64,000 nucleotides of DNA, from the NCBI GenBank assembly GCA_021018815.1, contig JAITYX010000016.1:7455001-7519000 (forward strand), given 5' to 3'. The notes under the pieces are model-generated. The model searched no databases. It saw nothing but the letters and a program-made list of their open reading frames with translations, and was not told the DNA's origin. Both the position numbers and the translations under genes were made by a program. Source of the stretch: Talinum fruticosum. Its lineage: Eukaryota; Streptophyta; Magnoliopsida; Caryophyllales; Talinaceae. Positions 22,647 to 35,700 of this stretch are shown here, in pieces (within the stretch, counting starts at the first letter, position 1; every line of letters begins with the position of its first letter).

Positions 22647-23790
22647 CTATTCAAGTAATTTACACATAGTTGTCGTTTCTATGACAGCCTTTCCCACCTG
22701 CTCGCAGGCAGTAGCAGATTCCAACTGATTGCGGCATTTATTGAGGCAATTCCATGCGGTACATGGCCTTGGCAAAATTTACAGATTTGAGAACACACGA
22801 GCCTACAATTGTCTACAAAATGCAATTTACTTAAATATTCATAATCTTTTCATATTCGATAATTTATATTTAATATGGTTTAATAGAATATAATTAATTA
22901 TTGCAACCTAAAATATAAAAGAAAAAAACAATTAAAGCCACAAATATTGAACTCACACCGACGCATTCAAATATGAGAAAATATAATGAGAAGTTCCCTT
23001 ATGGTGAGAGATAAGAAGTTTTAATCTAGGTTCATTATTTGGTGCAGTGGTGACAAATGTCTGCCGGAAAGCCGTATTGTCGTGGTGCTCGCAACCGGTC
23101 ATGGCAGCAATTGGGTTGTGCATGTGGTGGGGTGGATGGTTAGATGAGATGATGGCATAGTAAAATTTAAACTCTTGGAATAGATTTTAATGGTTCAAAT
23201 GAATAGTTCTAAGTTCCTATTTTAACTAGCAGTTCAATGGGTGTGCTCGTATATATAATATCAAATGAGAAGGGGTGTATTTATTTTTTCTTCTCGGGTT
23301 TAAGTAAAGGTATCATTGGATTTACCGAGCCTATTCATTTAGGATCGTTACCGTTTAAAAAAATTTTTAAAAAAACTTACAACAGAAGTAAAATAGAAAA
23401 TTTGGAGCAAAAAATCAGTGTCACTTGATAACTGGAGCACCCTAAGAAATTGCTTCCATTAAAGATAGCGAGTAGAATTAGGTACTACCTGCAAGGGCTG
23501 AATCCCAAGATGCATCAACATTGACAATTGGTGGGATCGGTTAGTCTCTTGAGTAAGGATACCTGGAAACGGAAGCCCTGAAGCAATATTGGCAGAAAAA
23601 AATCAACAAAGGAGAAGTAAGAAAAATTGACGATCGAGGTTGAAGAAAGGGGAAAATTCATTCAAGGAGGAAGCTGCCATTATATATCTGACAATTGGGA
23701 GCAACAGACACACACCTTGGTGGCTATGAGAAGAAAGTGAGCAGCAAAAATGATGAAAGAAGAGCTGCAGTTAGGTTTGGAGGCTGCCAT
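22647..23790 (-). pseudogene. Candidate defensin-like secreted peptide gene, frame broken
   Basis: Exon 1 (23790-23716) encodes MAASKPNCSSSF followed by IIFAAHFLLIATK, a convincing signal peptide ending at a GT donor. Exon 2 would start at 22812 after a TTTTGTAG acceptor and reads TIVGSCVLKSVNFAK. One frame change later the same stretch gives CTAWNCLNKCRNQ, with the C-x4-C-x3-C spacing of defensin-like peptides, then two alternative frames to the end near 22647. No single frame keeps all cysteines. Either this is a pseudogene or the sequence carries indel errors as in other genes of this window. The exon pairing across a 900-bp intron is an inference. Confidence 0.35.
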
Positions 23791-24039
23791 TGTTGGAATA
23801 TTTCTAACTCAATCGACATATGAGAACTGAATGATAGGTTTACTTGCTGTGTTTTTAGCAATGAAGTTGGGTGACAAAAGAGCTGTATATGTACTGTAAT
23901 GAGAGAGAAAGAGAGAGAATACCTGATGAATTGCAGCTGGTAATGGCTGAGCATGCCGGCCGGACAGTTAAATTCGTATAAAAGATATGCTTAATTGTTG
24001 GATTATACATAATATTTCTTTCACGTTTACATAGTAGTG

Positions 24040-24340
24040 GGGCCATGATGGGGTGTTTGTGTTGAAATTTGTTTGTTTGGACACATTATAACGCAACATT
24101 ACTCAAGTATTGGTATGATTTATGGCGTATGATACAGTTAACCCAGCAAATAATGGCCGTCAACAATTCAACAGTTAATCCAGAAATCATAGGCTTCAAT
24201 AGTTCAGTGCAACACTATTTTGATCCCGCTAGAATAACTCTCCACGAGAGAGGGTTGTTTTTATTTGTACACACTTCTATCAGCAAATGGTGCATTGATA
24301 GTCTTATCTTTGTGCATGTTGAATCTTTCTAGTAGCTTTT
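24040..24340. repeat. Left copy of a tandemly duplicated flank
   Basis: This stretch (GTTGAAATTTGTTTGTTTGG, then ACACATTA and an AATTCA...GTTAATCCAG block) recurs at about 25958-26180. It shows that the peptide gene was duplicated together with its downstream flank. Confidence 0.6.
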
Positions 24341-24986
24341 CAACATATTTCTCTTAGGATAAACATAATAATCTCTGGATTAGTCTCCGGTTATTTTTAT
24401 CACAAAGATTTTCTTCACTTATTGCAAATCTTTCATGACAAACGACATAGTCAACGCTTCCTTTACGACAAAAATTCTCTTTGAATCATGCCCAAACTAG
24501 CATGCATGTGTCATCAACAACTTTTGCCCACAAGTGTATTTACATTAAACAGAGTATGGAGCGATTGACTTGACTAAGCTTGGTGAAAATTTTGCTCCCA
24601 ATTCCCAACCTCTGAACCCTCGCATTCACCACCCAAAACCTCCCTTGCACCACCACCATTCCTCTTAGGCCAGCCGCTAAGGCAACTGCAGCCCGTCCTC
24701 CTTTTAGCACCACCACCATCACCCGACACACTTTTTTTTTTTTAATATTAGTAATCTCAAAAGAAATTAATTTAAATACTTGACTAGCATATATAAGTAG
24801 ACTCTACTCTAAAATACATTATAAAAAGCATATTTCAGCCACACAATCAAACAGTACAATAAGCATATTACTACAAATTTAAGCTTAACAGTACATATTT
24901 GTAACATTTGGACAAATAGTCCCTCTAATTGAATAACCCAATACATAGACAACAGACGCAGATAAGTTCTGATTGAGGGACGTCGA

Positions 24987-25403
24987 CTAGATTGGGAAGT
25001 CAGCAAAAATTCCGTATTCACAAGGAGGGTTATCTATGCATGTGAAAGACACAGAACATTTATAAGGATCGCAGCACCAGGAAAAGAGACCGCACGATTC
25101 CCCTTTTCCCACGCAGCGCAAAACACCCTCAGTTGATGCTTCTTTTCCAGCAATCATCTCCTCCATTGTTATAATTTTCCCTCCTACTGGCATCCTCGCT
25201 GATATTGGAACTGAAATAAACAAATTCATAACAATAATAACAGCAGTAACAATAATAATAAATGGTCCGAAATGACCAGCTTGGAATGAAGAAAGTAATT
25301 ACTCAGGAAAGAAAGCCAAGGGGAGGAGATCAAAACCTGAAAGAGTGAGCAGTAGAAGGCCTAGGAACCCTAATTTGATGGAAGCTGGGGAAATGTTTGC
25401 CAT
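24987..25403 (-). CDS. Small secreted cysteine-rich peptide (96 aa)
   Basis: Two exons, 25403-25337 and 25210-24987, joined by a GT-AG intron in phase 1, read cleanly for 96 residues. Residues 1-22 (MANISPASIKLGFLGLLLLT, then LS) form a signal peptide. The mature part has seven cysteines in the tail with spacing C-x6-C-x5-C-C-x4-C-x5-C-x5-C, and the first six fit an inhibitor-cystine-knot arrangement. I do not recognise a named family. An apoplastic defence or signalling peptide is the likely role by analogy, not shown. It sits between eS7 and phosphomannose isomerase, and a decayed tandem copy lies about 1.4 kb to the right at 26400-26635. Confidence 0.7.
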
Positions 25404-25957
25404 GGAGAAATTTAAACTTTTCACTTTGAGTGATTAGTAATGCTTTGGTATATTGATTGTCGAAATGATGCATTCGTGACTTCCTATTTATAACGCCACG
25501 TTTTCCTTTTTTTCTTTTTCTTAAGCATGTATTTTTCTTAAATTAATATTTGAGCATGATCCATGTGATATTAGGGCAATTTTCATAATGCTTCCGATAA
25601 TATCATGCGTATTTTGTCAAATCATGTAAATAAGGGAGTGCAAGTTATGCATTTAGAGAGGGAAAAAAATAAACTTTTAATTAACATTATATATGGATAA
25701 TTTAATATCGTTCGAGTATACTATGTAGAGTACATTGTAAGAACATGTAATTAATTATGTGCGTTAAAATTTTTAAGTAACAGAAATTAAGTTCAAAACT
25801 ACACCTATATAATTCAACAATTGGACTGTAAAAGTAGGCAGTATGTTCCATCAACTGCACAGCAACTTGTTTGAAGAACTGAGGTGTTGTTGATCGAGTA
25901 AAACTGTACGAGCCAGGTGGTAAAATAGAGTGGAGGAATTCACAGAATATGGTAGAC

Positions 25958-26180
25958 GAATCGGGGATGATGGGATGTTTTTGTTGAAATTTGTTTGTTT
26001 GGACACATTAAATACATAAAATTAATTAGTATTAAGTTTTTGTTATATGATACTATTAATCCAGCAAATATCACGGGCATCAATAATTCAGCACTCAATC
26101 TAGTAATCATGGGCATCAATAATTCAGTGCAACTATTTGATCCAGCTAAAAAAAATTTAAAAATTCTCGATTAAAGAGGG
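25958..26180. repeat. Right copy of the tandemly duplicated flank
   Basis: The same GTTGAAATTTGTTTGTTTGG start and the CATCAATAATTCAG / GATCC block as at 24040-24340, diverged by many point changes and small indels. Together with the decayed peptide gene at 26400 it defines the second unit of the duplication. Confidence 0.6.
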
Positions 26181-26399
26181 CTGATTTAATTAGTGTATAT
26201 ACGTACCCGATATTATGTCTGTATAATTTACGCCAGATGATAAATGAGACAAAATGGTGTGAAATATACTCTCATTTTTCAAATTACTTTTTCTGTGCAA
26301 TTTAATTACTTTTTTTTTTGGTTACTGACCGTCAGCAATGGGCTTACAACGCAAGGAAACACAATACAGTAAAAATATCACACAACTCAGACTTCTCAT

Positions 26400-26635
26400 T
26401 TAGGGATGTCAACTTAATTGGGAATTCGTATTGCTAATTATGGCATAGGAGAAATATAAAAGCAGTGACCTCTTCGCACTTAAGCCAAAGAGTACATCTG
26501 TACGGCACTTGTAAATGGGCTACATGATTCACGTTTACCCACGCATAGCTTGGGGCGAAACTTCTTTCACAGCAATGATCTCCTCCATCCTTGTGATGTT
26601 GCCTCATACTGGCATCCTTGCTGATATCGGGACAG
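26400..26635 (-). pseudogene. Decayed tandem copy of the cysteine-rich peptide gene
   Basis: The minus strand aligns by eye with exon 2 of the gene at 24987-25210: ISARMPV, then GNITRMEEIIAVKEVS, then a degenerate tail. Stops interrupt the frame after MPV and again in the tail, and the cysteine-rich part is largely lost. No signal-peptide exon was found beside it. It directly abuts the eS7 3' fragment at 26745. Confidence 0.7.
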
Positions 26636-26744
26636 AAATAGCAAGAGAGATAATTGGGGTAGCCTTAGTGATTGAGGGTGATCTCAGAATTATATCAAGG
26701 GTATTCATTCTAGAGTGGCAGACTCTGTAGTGTTTTCAATATAT

Positions 26745-27142
26745 AGTCCTTGTCAGGAGTATACAGAAAGCTCTACAGCAAAGGATGTAGTTTTTGAATA
26801 CCCAGTTACAGAGGCTTGAGACTTCATCAAGATTTTGTGACGCATTCCCGAACAATGTCTAGTGTTCTGGTAATGATCTTGAGACGCATTCAAGTAGGAA
26901 CAAAGTACAATCGTCAGATTTTGTTATTTGCCAGATACTGACTGAATTGGCTGTAGAAACAGCTGATGCTTTTTCAAATGAAAGTATATTTCGTGTCACA
27001 ATCGTTTTAGCATAAAACTTCTCATTTGACTACTGCATTTGTACATTTTTTTTGTTGGCTGTTTAAGGGTACTGCTTTTTTACATACTTGAAACCGAATC
27101 AAATTGTGGTAGAATGTAGGTTCTGGTTTAGATTTGCTAATC
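26745..27142 (+). pseudogene. Duplicated 3' fragment of eS7 (last exon end plus 3' UTR)
   Basis: AGTCCTTGTCAGGAGTATAC, then AGAAAGCTCT and TTTTTGAATACCCAGTTACAG, match eS7 exon 6 from 20211. Similarity continues through the 3' UTR (GATACTGACTGAATTGGCTG) to about 20630. The copy starts abruptly inside the exon, lacks upstream exons and introns, and has no poly(A) junction, so it looks like a segmental duplicate rather than a processed copy. It cannot encode a functional protein. Confidence 0.85.
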
Positions 27143-28034
27143 CATGAAGATTTTAATGTATGATTTACTATTAGACCATACATAAGTATAATCAATGACA
27201 TGTATCTTATTCTCTCCTAAAATAAACTAGCTGGATTGAGTCGAGTTTTCGTTAGACTCCACTTGACTTGATCAGTTTATGGATCAAGTCTAAACCCCGT
27301 TGTCCTTTGGTCAAATGCAATTCAAGCCGAACTTCAACGACTTGAGCATAAGGATCACCATGCCGACTCAATTCATTCACACTCTTGAATCAAATTGTTA
27401 GTTTTTTTGTTCAAAGGAGCTCTGATTCCTAACAGAAAGATGAATGATAAATCCATAATTATACCAGTTTTGACCAATTTCGCTTTTGCTATTTCAATGT
27501 GGGATTGTAACAAAGTATCATGGTCTGGACATAAAGATTGTGGTACTAGGTTTCAAATCCAGTTGCTTTTGCAAAATATGATAGCTGCCAAGAACGACCA
27601 TTATTATTTCATTGTTTTCATTGTTTGCAAAATACCATGATGGATTTATATACACAAGTTCGTGGTCGAGATGGCCTCAGAAAAGTATTTGATGAGACAG
27701 GCTCTTTAAGGGGTTATTTTTTTTACTTTTTTGAGATTTTGAGTTGAATTCAGGCAAGCCATAATATTATTTGATATCAAGATTTGATGCTTTCATCCCT
27801 TAATCATTCTGCCGGACTAAAATCACAGATTATTGAGAGAAATATAGAACCCTTTTGCTAACTTCTATATTCTTTTTGTGGTCGCATCTGTGTACAATAT
27901 CAGCTCTTTCACTAATTCAGCAAAATATCAACAAATCGATCTCTGAACATCAACAAGATGACATAGGAGACTGCCAAAAACGAGCTCGTCAATAATCTCA
28001 AACCCTAAAGATACAGCTTTTTTCTGCAGCAACT
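27143..28034. other. Intergenic and 3' UTR of phosphomannose isomerase
   Basis: No coding region recognised. The right part (about 27800-28034) is probably the 3' UTR of the minus-strand isomerase gene. Confidence 0.5.
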
Positions 28035-31000
28035 TCACAAGAATTTGCTGTTCACCCCTGCTCTCCAGATCTCTAACTGGGTTTCTGCCTCTATGATTAA
28101 CTTTGTGTTAGCCGGTGCAAATAAAACATCACCCACGTCAATCTGCTCTTCAGAGAAGTGTGTTCTTACTAGTCCAGTCCCTTTGGTAACCAGAAAGAGG
28201 GAAGGACCAGCAACTGAGGGAAAAGTAGTCGATGTACCCTTCACGAGATTGCAATGATCCACCTCGAATTCTTCAAATGGTGGTCGGTACCTCTTCATGC
28301 ATCCTCCACTGTCTTCTACAAGAAATCCCTCGAGAATTTCTGGGCATCCCTGAAAATCCAGATAGGTTTAGCCAGAGCTCATCCCATGTAAATGACACGG
28401 AACTATAAATGATTGGAACCATATTGTGTACACTGCCCAATCTTGTCAAAAATGTATTTGCACAAAAATTAATTCATGGGTAGAGCCAAAAAAATCCAAA
28501 CAAAAACAAACCACATTTCTTCATCACATTTTCCATTGATGATAAACAGGGTGTGGTCCAGGCAAGCAGAAAAAGGGCTATACTTTAAACATGAGTTAAT
28601 ATCTATCAACTCATCTTGTCACTATGTGATTTTACCATTGACAGGATATGTTCAGGAGGCCGAGTGTACGAAATGGATGCAATTCAAAAGAAGACTCTAG
28701 CCAATGAACCACCCCTAACTGACATTCGTGTACAGGTTCGAGTTTTATCCCAATTTTGGTTTCCCATTGATAAAAAATAAGTGTTCACCCCAAGGAAAGG
28801 GGGTCCATATGACAATATTGAGAAACTCCATGATGTGCTTGGGTCATTGCCTTACTGGAAATCCATCACAATAAATCAACCAATAATCCTTTGCTGGTAC
28901 ATCCAACGCAGATAGAGTCTCCACATCTCTCTGCTTACATAAGGCACCTAAACTAGAAGCTAAGCAAAAATGAAAGATTGTGGTCAGAATTATAATTTTA
29001 CCTGTTTGTAAGTAAGCATATCACATAGAGTTTTGACATCTCTCTGCTTCGGAGTTAGACCAGCTCGAACAACATTATCAGAAGTTGCCATACACTCAAA
29101 GCAGTCTCCAGACACATATGCATGGAGTTCATTTGGCCCCAAGCACAATGCTTGACCAGGACTAAGCGTCACATAGTTCATGAGCAAGGCTGCTAGGACT
29201 CCCACATCATTTGGATACTGCTCTTCAAGTCGTAGTACAAGCTTTTCCTTAGATGTTAACTGAATTGGAAACATAGACCACGTAAGTTAGAGAAGACACT
29301 TCTGGAGAGGGAGATAGCAAAAGACCTGATGGTGGATTGCGCAACCAGAATTACCATGCTTTCAGAAATTATGACTGACGAAGCATGCAATGCCAGAAGT
29401 ATGCAATCTATGGTGCAATCTAAATCTCGGTCAGGATCTAATCATTATTCTAATGAGCCAAAGTTGTCATATCACCATTATTGAACATCCTTGTGCTAAG
29501 ACTTATAGGAGATTGCCAGAAAGACCAACAGGCTTCAAAATGATGAAGACATTGATCAACGTAACATTCAAAAAGGTGTTTTATCTAAAACACATAGTCT
29601 GGCAAGAAGCCTGAGTGCCTGACAGATTGAGTGAACATCAGAACTTCCATCCATCATACACACTTGAAGGAATTTTCTTTACCTCCCTTTGCAGTCTCTA
29701 TTTCTGGAGCTGTTGTTACAAAGTTTTAAAATTCAAGGGTCAAAAGCAATCAAGCAAAAACCAGCTTTGGTTCTTGTGCATACACCTAGCTAGTAGCTAT
29801 CCCACCATAGCTATGCTTAAATGCTGAATAAATTCCATCAGTCTAAGGGATTTTGGGAAGCTATTACAATTCTTTCACTTGATTAAACTGAAAGGAGGTC
29901 AAGAATTTAATCATTCAATTCCAGAAAGTTTGAGGCTAGTAAACTAGGAAATAAGAACCAGCCTGCGCTTGTTTATTGGATGTAGCAAGCGTATTGCATT
30001 ACTGAAAATTTTCAACTGACTGTTAGGTACAAAAAAGGTTAAAAGTGTGTACACAAGAGAAGATGGTAAACCAGCTGGACAAGCCATTAATAAGCTCAAG
30101 CTTGAAGCTTCCAAATTTTTAATCAAGTTCAAGGCCTTTGTGTAAGATAAAACACTCCTTAGATCAGTGAAAAAGAGCAAAATGGAAGTTCCGAAAGAAA
30201 CTACATATTAAGATTTGCACACACTTCTTTCCTAGTAGAGCAACATTCAGGATCAATAGGCCTCGTATGGAAGACAGATTTCTCACCAACCTTGGTTAGT
30301 ATATTATGCACTAAAAATGGTTGATACAGGAGAACAAACTCAGCAAAATATTCTAACAGTACATACAGTTGGAAAACTAAGCTTTCAGGAAATTAACAAA
30401 TTCATTTCCTTAACATCAAAGAGATTAAAAAATGGCTCTATGAAGTACAGAAGCACATTATCAATGTTCTTCACAGCAGCATATTCAATTAAAAACAAAT
30501 AGCTAGACAAGTAGAAAGGTTCACACCCCCCAACCCTTGTGTCTCTTTTTATGGATGAGGAGAAGGTCCAACTACACTTTCCAGGGAACAAAATGATAAC
30601 TTCTTCACAAAACTCAGTTGCAACCAACTACATTGATTCCATTTGTTGTTTATTACACCCAATTATAAGGATCAGGATGCAAAAAAGTTCCATAAGCTTT
30701 TTGGGATATGGATAATTGTAAAGTTGCCAGTGACTATGAAGGACTGCAATAATTTTTCTATAAGCTGAAAAATACAAGACAACTAAATAAACTAACCTCA
30801 TCTTTCACCCTCAAACGGCTAGTTAACTGAGTCAGAATGTTGGCAACCTCCAGCTCACTTGCTGACATGAGCTGGGTAAACAGTTGTTTCAGAACAATTT
30901 TAACTTCCTCTTCCCCATCCTCAGCAGTGATTTTCGAGACACGGTTAATGATAGTAGCACCCACCAATAATGAAATTTCCGGAAAATCATTGAGAATCAC

Positions 31001-32773
31001 TTGGAGATCCTAAAGTAGAAAGAAATAGGTTAGCATATTGTGCAGTAACATAATACAGATTAAGCTAATATATAGCCATTGCAAATTATAAAAACAAGCT
31101 ACAAAGATAGAAGAAGAATTAGTTTGTCAAACAAGTTTCTATATGATTTCAATAGAATCAATGAAACAGAAAGCAAGGGCCCAGGTCCATCAAAATTCTC
31201 AAGCATGCCAAAACAACAAAGCCTGTTATTTCTATGTCAGTCCAGTGTGTGATTCACTAAATGTTGCTAGTGAACACATGACAGAAAATAGAAGAATGCA
31301 ACCTTGTTCCCAACCATTGCAAGATTGAACCTTTGTTTAAAGTGTTAAAACCTCCACTTAGGTATTGTGTGATCAAAAAAATAAATAAATAATGACATCT
31401 TTGGTTAGTCCTTTTAATTTGAAACCTGGTAAACAAAGGCTCTAAACTAAGAAAAGTTGTTACTAAGCTCACGATGAAATGAAATCAAAGATGCAAGTGC
31501 CTAAAAACTGCCCAAATATGAGACAATCAATCACAACGATATAAGAGATTAAATGAGTTTATATTTCACCTCGAGACCAACAAATCCACAGAGTGCCTCA
31601 AATTCTGTTATAGCCAAAGCCATCTCTGGCTTATGATTTTCATCTTTGTAAGTATTCGGTTCCCGAATATGCAACTCCTTTGCCAACTCTTTACATGGGT
31701 GAGCTTGTATTGACAAGGGCTTCAAACCGAGAGCACCTGCACATTTAAAATAACATAAAGACAGAATCTTCTGGGAGCACTGCAACAGAAAGCAACGGTA
31801 CACTGTTGGCTGATAAACACAGTGCCTCTCAGAAGGCTCCCAACTATGGAGGGGTTAAGAGCCAAATGTATGCAACCTTACATCTGGACTAGTTTCAGCT
31901 TAGACCCTCAATCAAAATGACCATTGGGTGGTAATTCCGCAAGTATTGAGTTGAAGAAGACAAATAAAATCTTCAATCTAGTCAATTATGAGACATTTGA
32001 AAGGCCCTCGTGCAATAGAATCTCAAGTAAGAAGTACTGATGCAACTCAAATCAGGTCCCCGAAGATTTTCTAGTACACCACACAAATTGAGAAGTGGGA
32101 CACAAAATGAGATGTTCGATTTAGTTCTTATGAAAAAATACAGAAGCCATCATGCTCTAGAATCTAAAGTATACAGCACCGCTTCAGCTACAACTATGTC
32201 CTATAGAGCTTCAACTACATGAAATTCAGCAAGATCAACACTTTTCAGAGATATGAGAAATCCAAACAACAATGACAAAACAAGAAACTATCATTAAGTA
32301 AATACCTTAAACAAAAAGGGCAGATCACATCCCCACTTCTGGCAAACTTTATCACCAAGAACATGAGGGTTTTGCTCAATCCAGGACTTGAGAGTCACAC
32401 AACCCGGATCACCAAACCTCCCATTGTCCAAGATTTTACCCTTGGTGACAACATATGAAGCTCCAGATTCATGGGTTCCCATCCAAAGTTCAGCATAAGG
32501 CTTGTTGGGATCAATTTTAGCTCTAGAATTGGCCGCATACAACCGATAAACTACTGAATCAGTGCCAATTTTACCCCAATCATAGTTCTTAACCGAACAC
32601 CTGAGTCTTTGAATCTTCTTCTCTGCCCATAAACCCCCACCATTAACCGCCATTGCTCCTTTCTCATGGTTCTTATCTGCGCCCCACTTTTTCAATGAAA
32701 CCAAGCAAATCCCAACAACAATCAGCAAAATGGGTAGCATAATTCCGAATGATTCAACAAGCTCTTCACTCAT
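28035..32773 (-). CDS. PMI: Mannose-6-phosphate isomerase, type I (one frame break; N-terminal hydrophobic extension)
   Basis: Interconverts mannose-6-phosphate and fructose-6-phosphate, feeding GDP-mannose, ascorbate and glycan synthesis. Five exons: 32773-32306, 31736-31570, 31009-30797, 29259-29002 and 28349-28035, about 473 residues. Family marks are [24 protein letters not shown], the zinc ligands in SIQAHP (Gln, His), HKPEMALA (Glu) and GPNELHAY (His). Exon 2 is one base short: GTGCTCTCGGTT must gain a base at the A3/T3 run (31724-31726) to reach KPLSIQAHP. The first ATG adds about 40 residues before [13 protein letters not shown], including [17 protein letters not shown] followed by KK, a possible membrane anchor not known to me from other plant isomerases; the internal ATG at 32653 would give an ordinary cytosolic enzyme. 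Confidence 0.92.
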
Positions 32774-35700
32774 GGAAGTCTAATTTCCCCCGGAGAGAGA
32801 GAAACGCCCCCTCCCTCCTGCCCCCTCCTCAAGGGATTTAAAGCACAATCATAAAAAGGACAGAAATCAAAAGATTTGACCACCGACTAATGCAGATATA
32901 CGCAGTGAAGCTTAAGAAAGCACAAGGAAAGAGACCCAGAAAGAGAGAGATTTGCTAGAGAGGAAAGAGAGAGGAAAAGGGGTATATTCCGGAGAACAGA
33001 ATGTATTATGCGTCATTGGAGGGGTAAAATATGGTTTTATATTTACAGGGACGGACTCACGAGATCCGGAGAAGATGTTAGGACGCTTTATCGTAGGAGA
33101 GAGAGGGAAAGAAAAGGGCAGAGTGATGAAGAAGAAATGGGCAGAGGAGGAATTCAGGGGAGAAATGGGAACCGCAATGGTCGATCTCTGTTTCTTTCAG
33201 AGAGGAAGAGAGGGGAGGAGAGAGATGGAATTGGAAGGAAGAAGAGGAGGCTGTGCCCGTTGGGGGTCGTCGGTGGAATTTGAAGAGGCAAGAGGAGGCT
33301 GGTAAATGGTAATTGTACCGCCAGAGCGAAGCCAATGGGGGAAAGGAGGAAGACAGGAAGTTAATTTCTGGGAGAATGAAGGAGAAGGTGATCTTCCACT
33401 TCACAAAAAGGTCAATTCATTTTGGAAGCTGCTCTTACATTACATACCATATTTGATTCCTCAGCATATCTTCCCAATCATATGATCTCCCCGTAGTTAA
33501 TCTACTATAGATCCGCCTTCAAAATTCGGACTTCTCATCAATCAGACTGCTATCAAGCTTTGGACACTTCATCAATTATCCGCTCTTTTCTAATGTAACC
33601 TAGCTCGGAGATGTTTAAAATTAAAAGACACAATTTGTAACTATATGATATTGAAGTATAGAGTCGGTTGATAGTATATTTATTATTAAGCTTTATTACA
33701 TTAGGTATTTATTTTGATATTTCATGTTTGTTATTGTCTAAGACATTGTATGATTTTTTATAAATAAACTTTCTTTTTCTATTAAAAAACATTTTCGATA
33801 TCTATATATATCATTCAAATTATCACTTATTACGATTCTTTTATCACTCTTTTTCATATATTTTATAATTATATTTATAATCTTATTCTTACTACTAAAT
33901 ATAATCCTTTTAAGTTTAACAAAAATAATATTTCTTCAATTTTCAAATTGAAACTGCATATGTTGATCCTAAGATCTTGGCTAAGGTTTTAACCATGAAT
34001 AATGAAGACGAAACATACGTACACGTCAATTCATAAAGCTGAATTAATTTGATATATGAATTGGAAGAGTAGTTTGGCTTGCTCTGGTCAAAATATTCTT
34101 CTTGGAAGACTTTGAACCATCTTTTTGTAAGTCAATATGTATAACTTCTTTTTTTTTTTTTTTCTTAAGGACTCTATAACCAATTTCTAGCAAACAAATA
34201 AAATGCACAAACGAATCTTTTTGTCTTAAGATTTTCTTACCTATATTGTTTCATCGAACAGAGGCTATTTACCTATATACTTAATGCAATTACAAATACG
34301 ACCAGGTGAAATCAACTCTCAATCCCCGAATTTTCAACTACCGCTAGAGGATGAAGCTTGTAAAGATAGGTGTCTAATGTACACCCAGCACTAAATGCAC
34401 TAATTACATAAATTAGGTAATCTAATCAATACATATATTAGCACTTTGCCTGCAGGAAGAAAGGCAATCCATGTGTTAGGACCCAATTCAATTCCAAGTA
34501 AGAAAGCAGCCTTATCAGCTTAATTTGTCAATTACTCAATCTAATCAGATAAGATTTACAGCTTTTAGCTACGTAGTTGACACTAATACACCAAGATTAC
34601 TTATATAGCCGTGACAATTATCTTGATAACCACTTTATTAGCCAACTAATATCTATTAAATTTCACATACTTATCCTAGTTACAGAAGATTGGTTAATTT
34701 TTATTGTCTTTAACCTTTAACGCGTATGACTCTTTAATTATTGATATTCACTTTTTAGGTTCGACTCATTCAAATTTAAGTCGATTAATAAGAATATGAA
34801 GCTTATTAAAGGCTTAGGGTGGAGAGTTTGCGAACTAATGTTTTGATAAGTTCACACACTTCATCTTCATGTTTATTTCTTCAAACTTTGATTAGTTGTC
34901 AAAGCATTTTTATAAATATACTAAATAAATGAACATGAATATTTTTTGGACGAGTAATTTTGAATTTAAAGGAAATTCCAAATTATTGTAATATTCAATT
35001 AGTCAATTCCTCATTCATCTAGCGCATAATAAATCAATTCTTAGATCAAATTAGGATAAACGTTTTTGTTGTGGTAATCAAAATATAAATTTGTTTCTAA
35101 AATTACATAGGATGATATTGCAGAGAGTTTTTCTTATTGGTATGATAAATAATTATGAAAGAACACTCAAAATTTGAACTAAGTGACTCAAATCTATACT
35201 CAACCTAAAGTCGATCCGAAATCCAAATAGCTCTCCTTGAACATTTTTGTTCAAACTTATTTGTCTTTATTAGACAAGTTTATTAATTTGAGTATGATTC
35301 AATCTACAATTAATTAATTCAAAATCGAAGCAAATACATGTTTGTTTGCCAGATGTAGGCAAAACTGCAAAAAGGGGGCAGTTGTATTTATTCTGATCTG
35401 ACAGAAAACTACAAATGCAAAAGCACCAAACCCCCTTTGAGATTGTGATGAGTCATGAAAATGAAGGGAGTTTCCCCACATACACCACAAAATCCCTTTC
35501 CCACCTTCGTTGGGTTTCCTTTTACAACCAGTCATGACTGTCACAGGTCGCGACCACCATAGGTCCGTCACACGTATACATACATATGTCTTGTTAATAC
35601 AGGTCGTAACACGGGATTCTTACCCTACAGTAATTCGAATTTAATTAATTAATTAATAAAAAATTAAAAATTTTAAAAGAGTATTTACAAAAAAATTTTA

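Noticed and set aside
24540..24731. Minus-strand frame with valine/glycine bias near the peptide gene
   Set aside because: Composition follows CACCACCAC-type repeats; no signal peptide, cysteines or family motif.
28660..28790. Possible further SINE in isomerase intron 4
   Set aside because: A B-box-like GGTTCGAGTTT is present, but the A box is weak and no poly(A) tail or target duplication could be matched.
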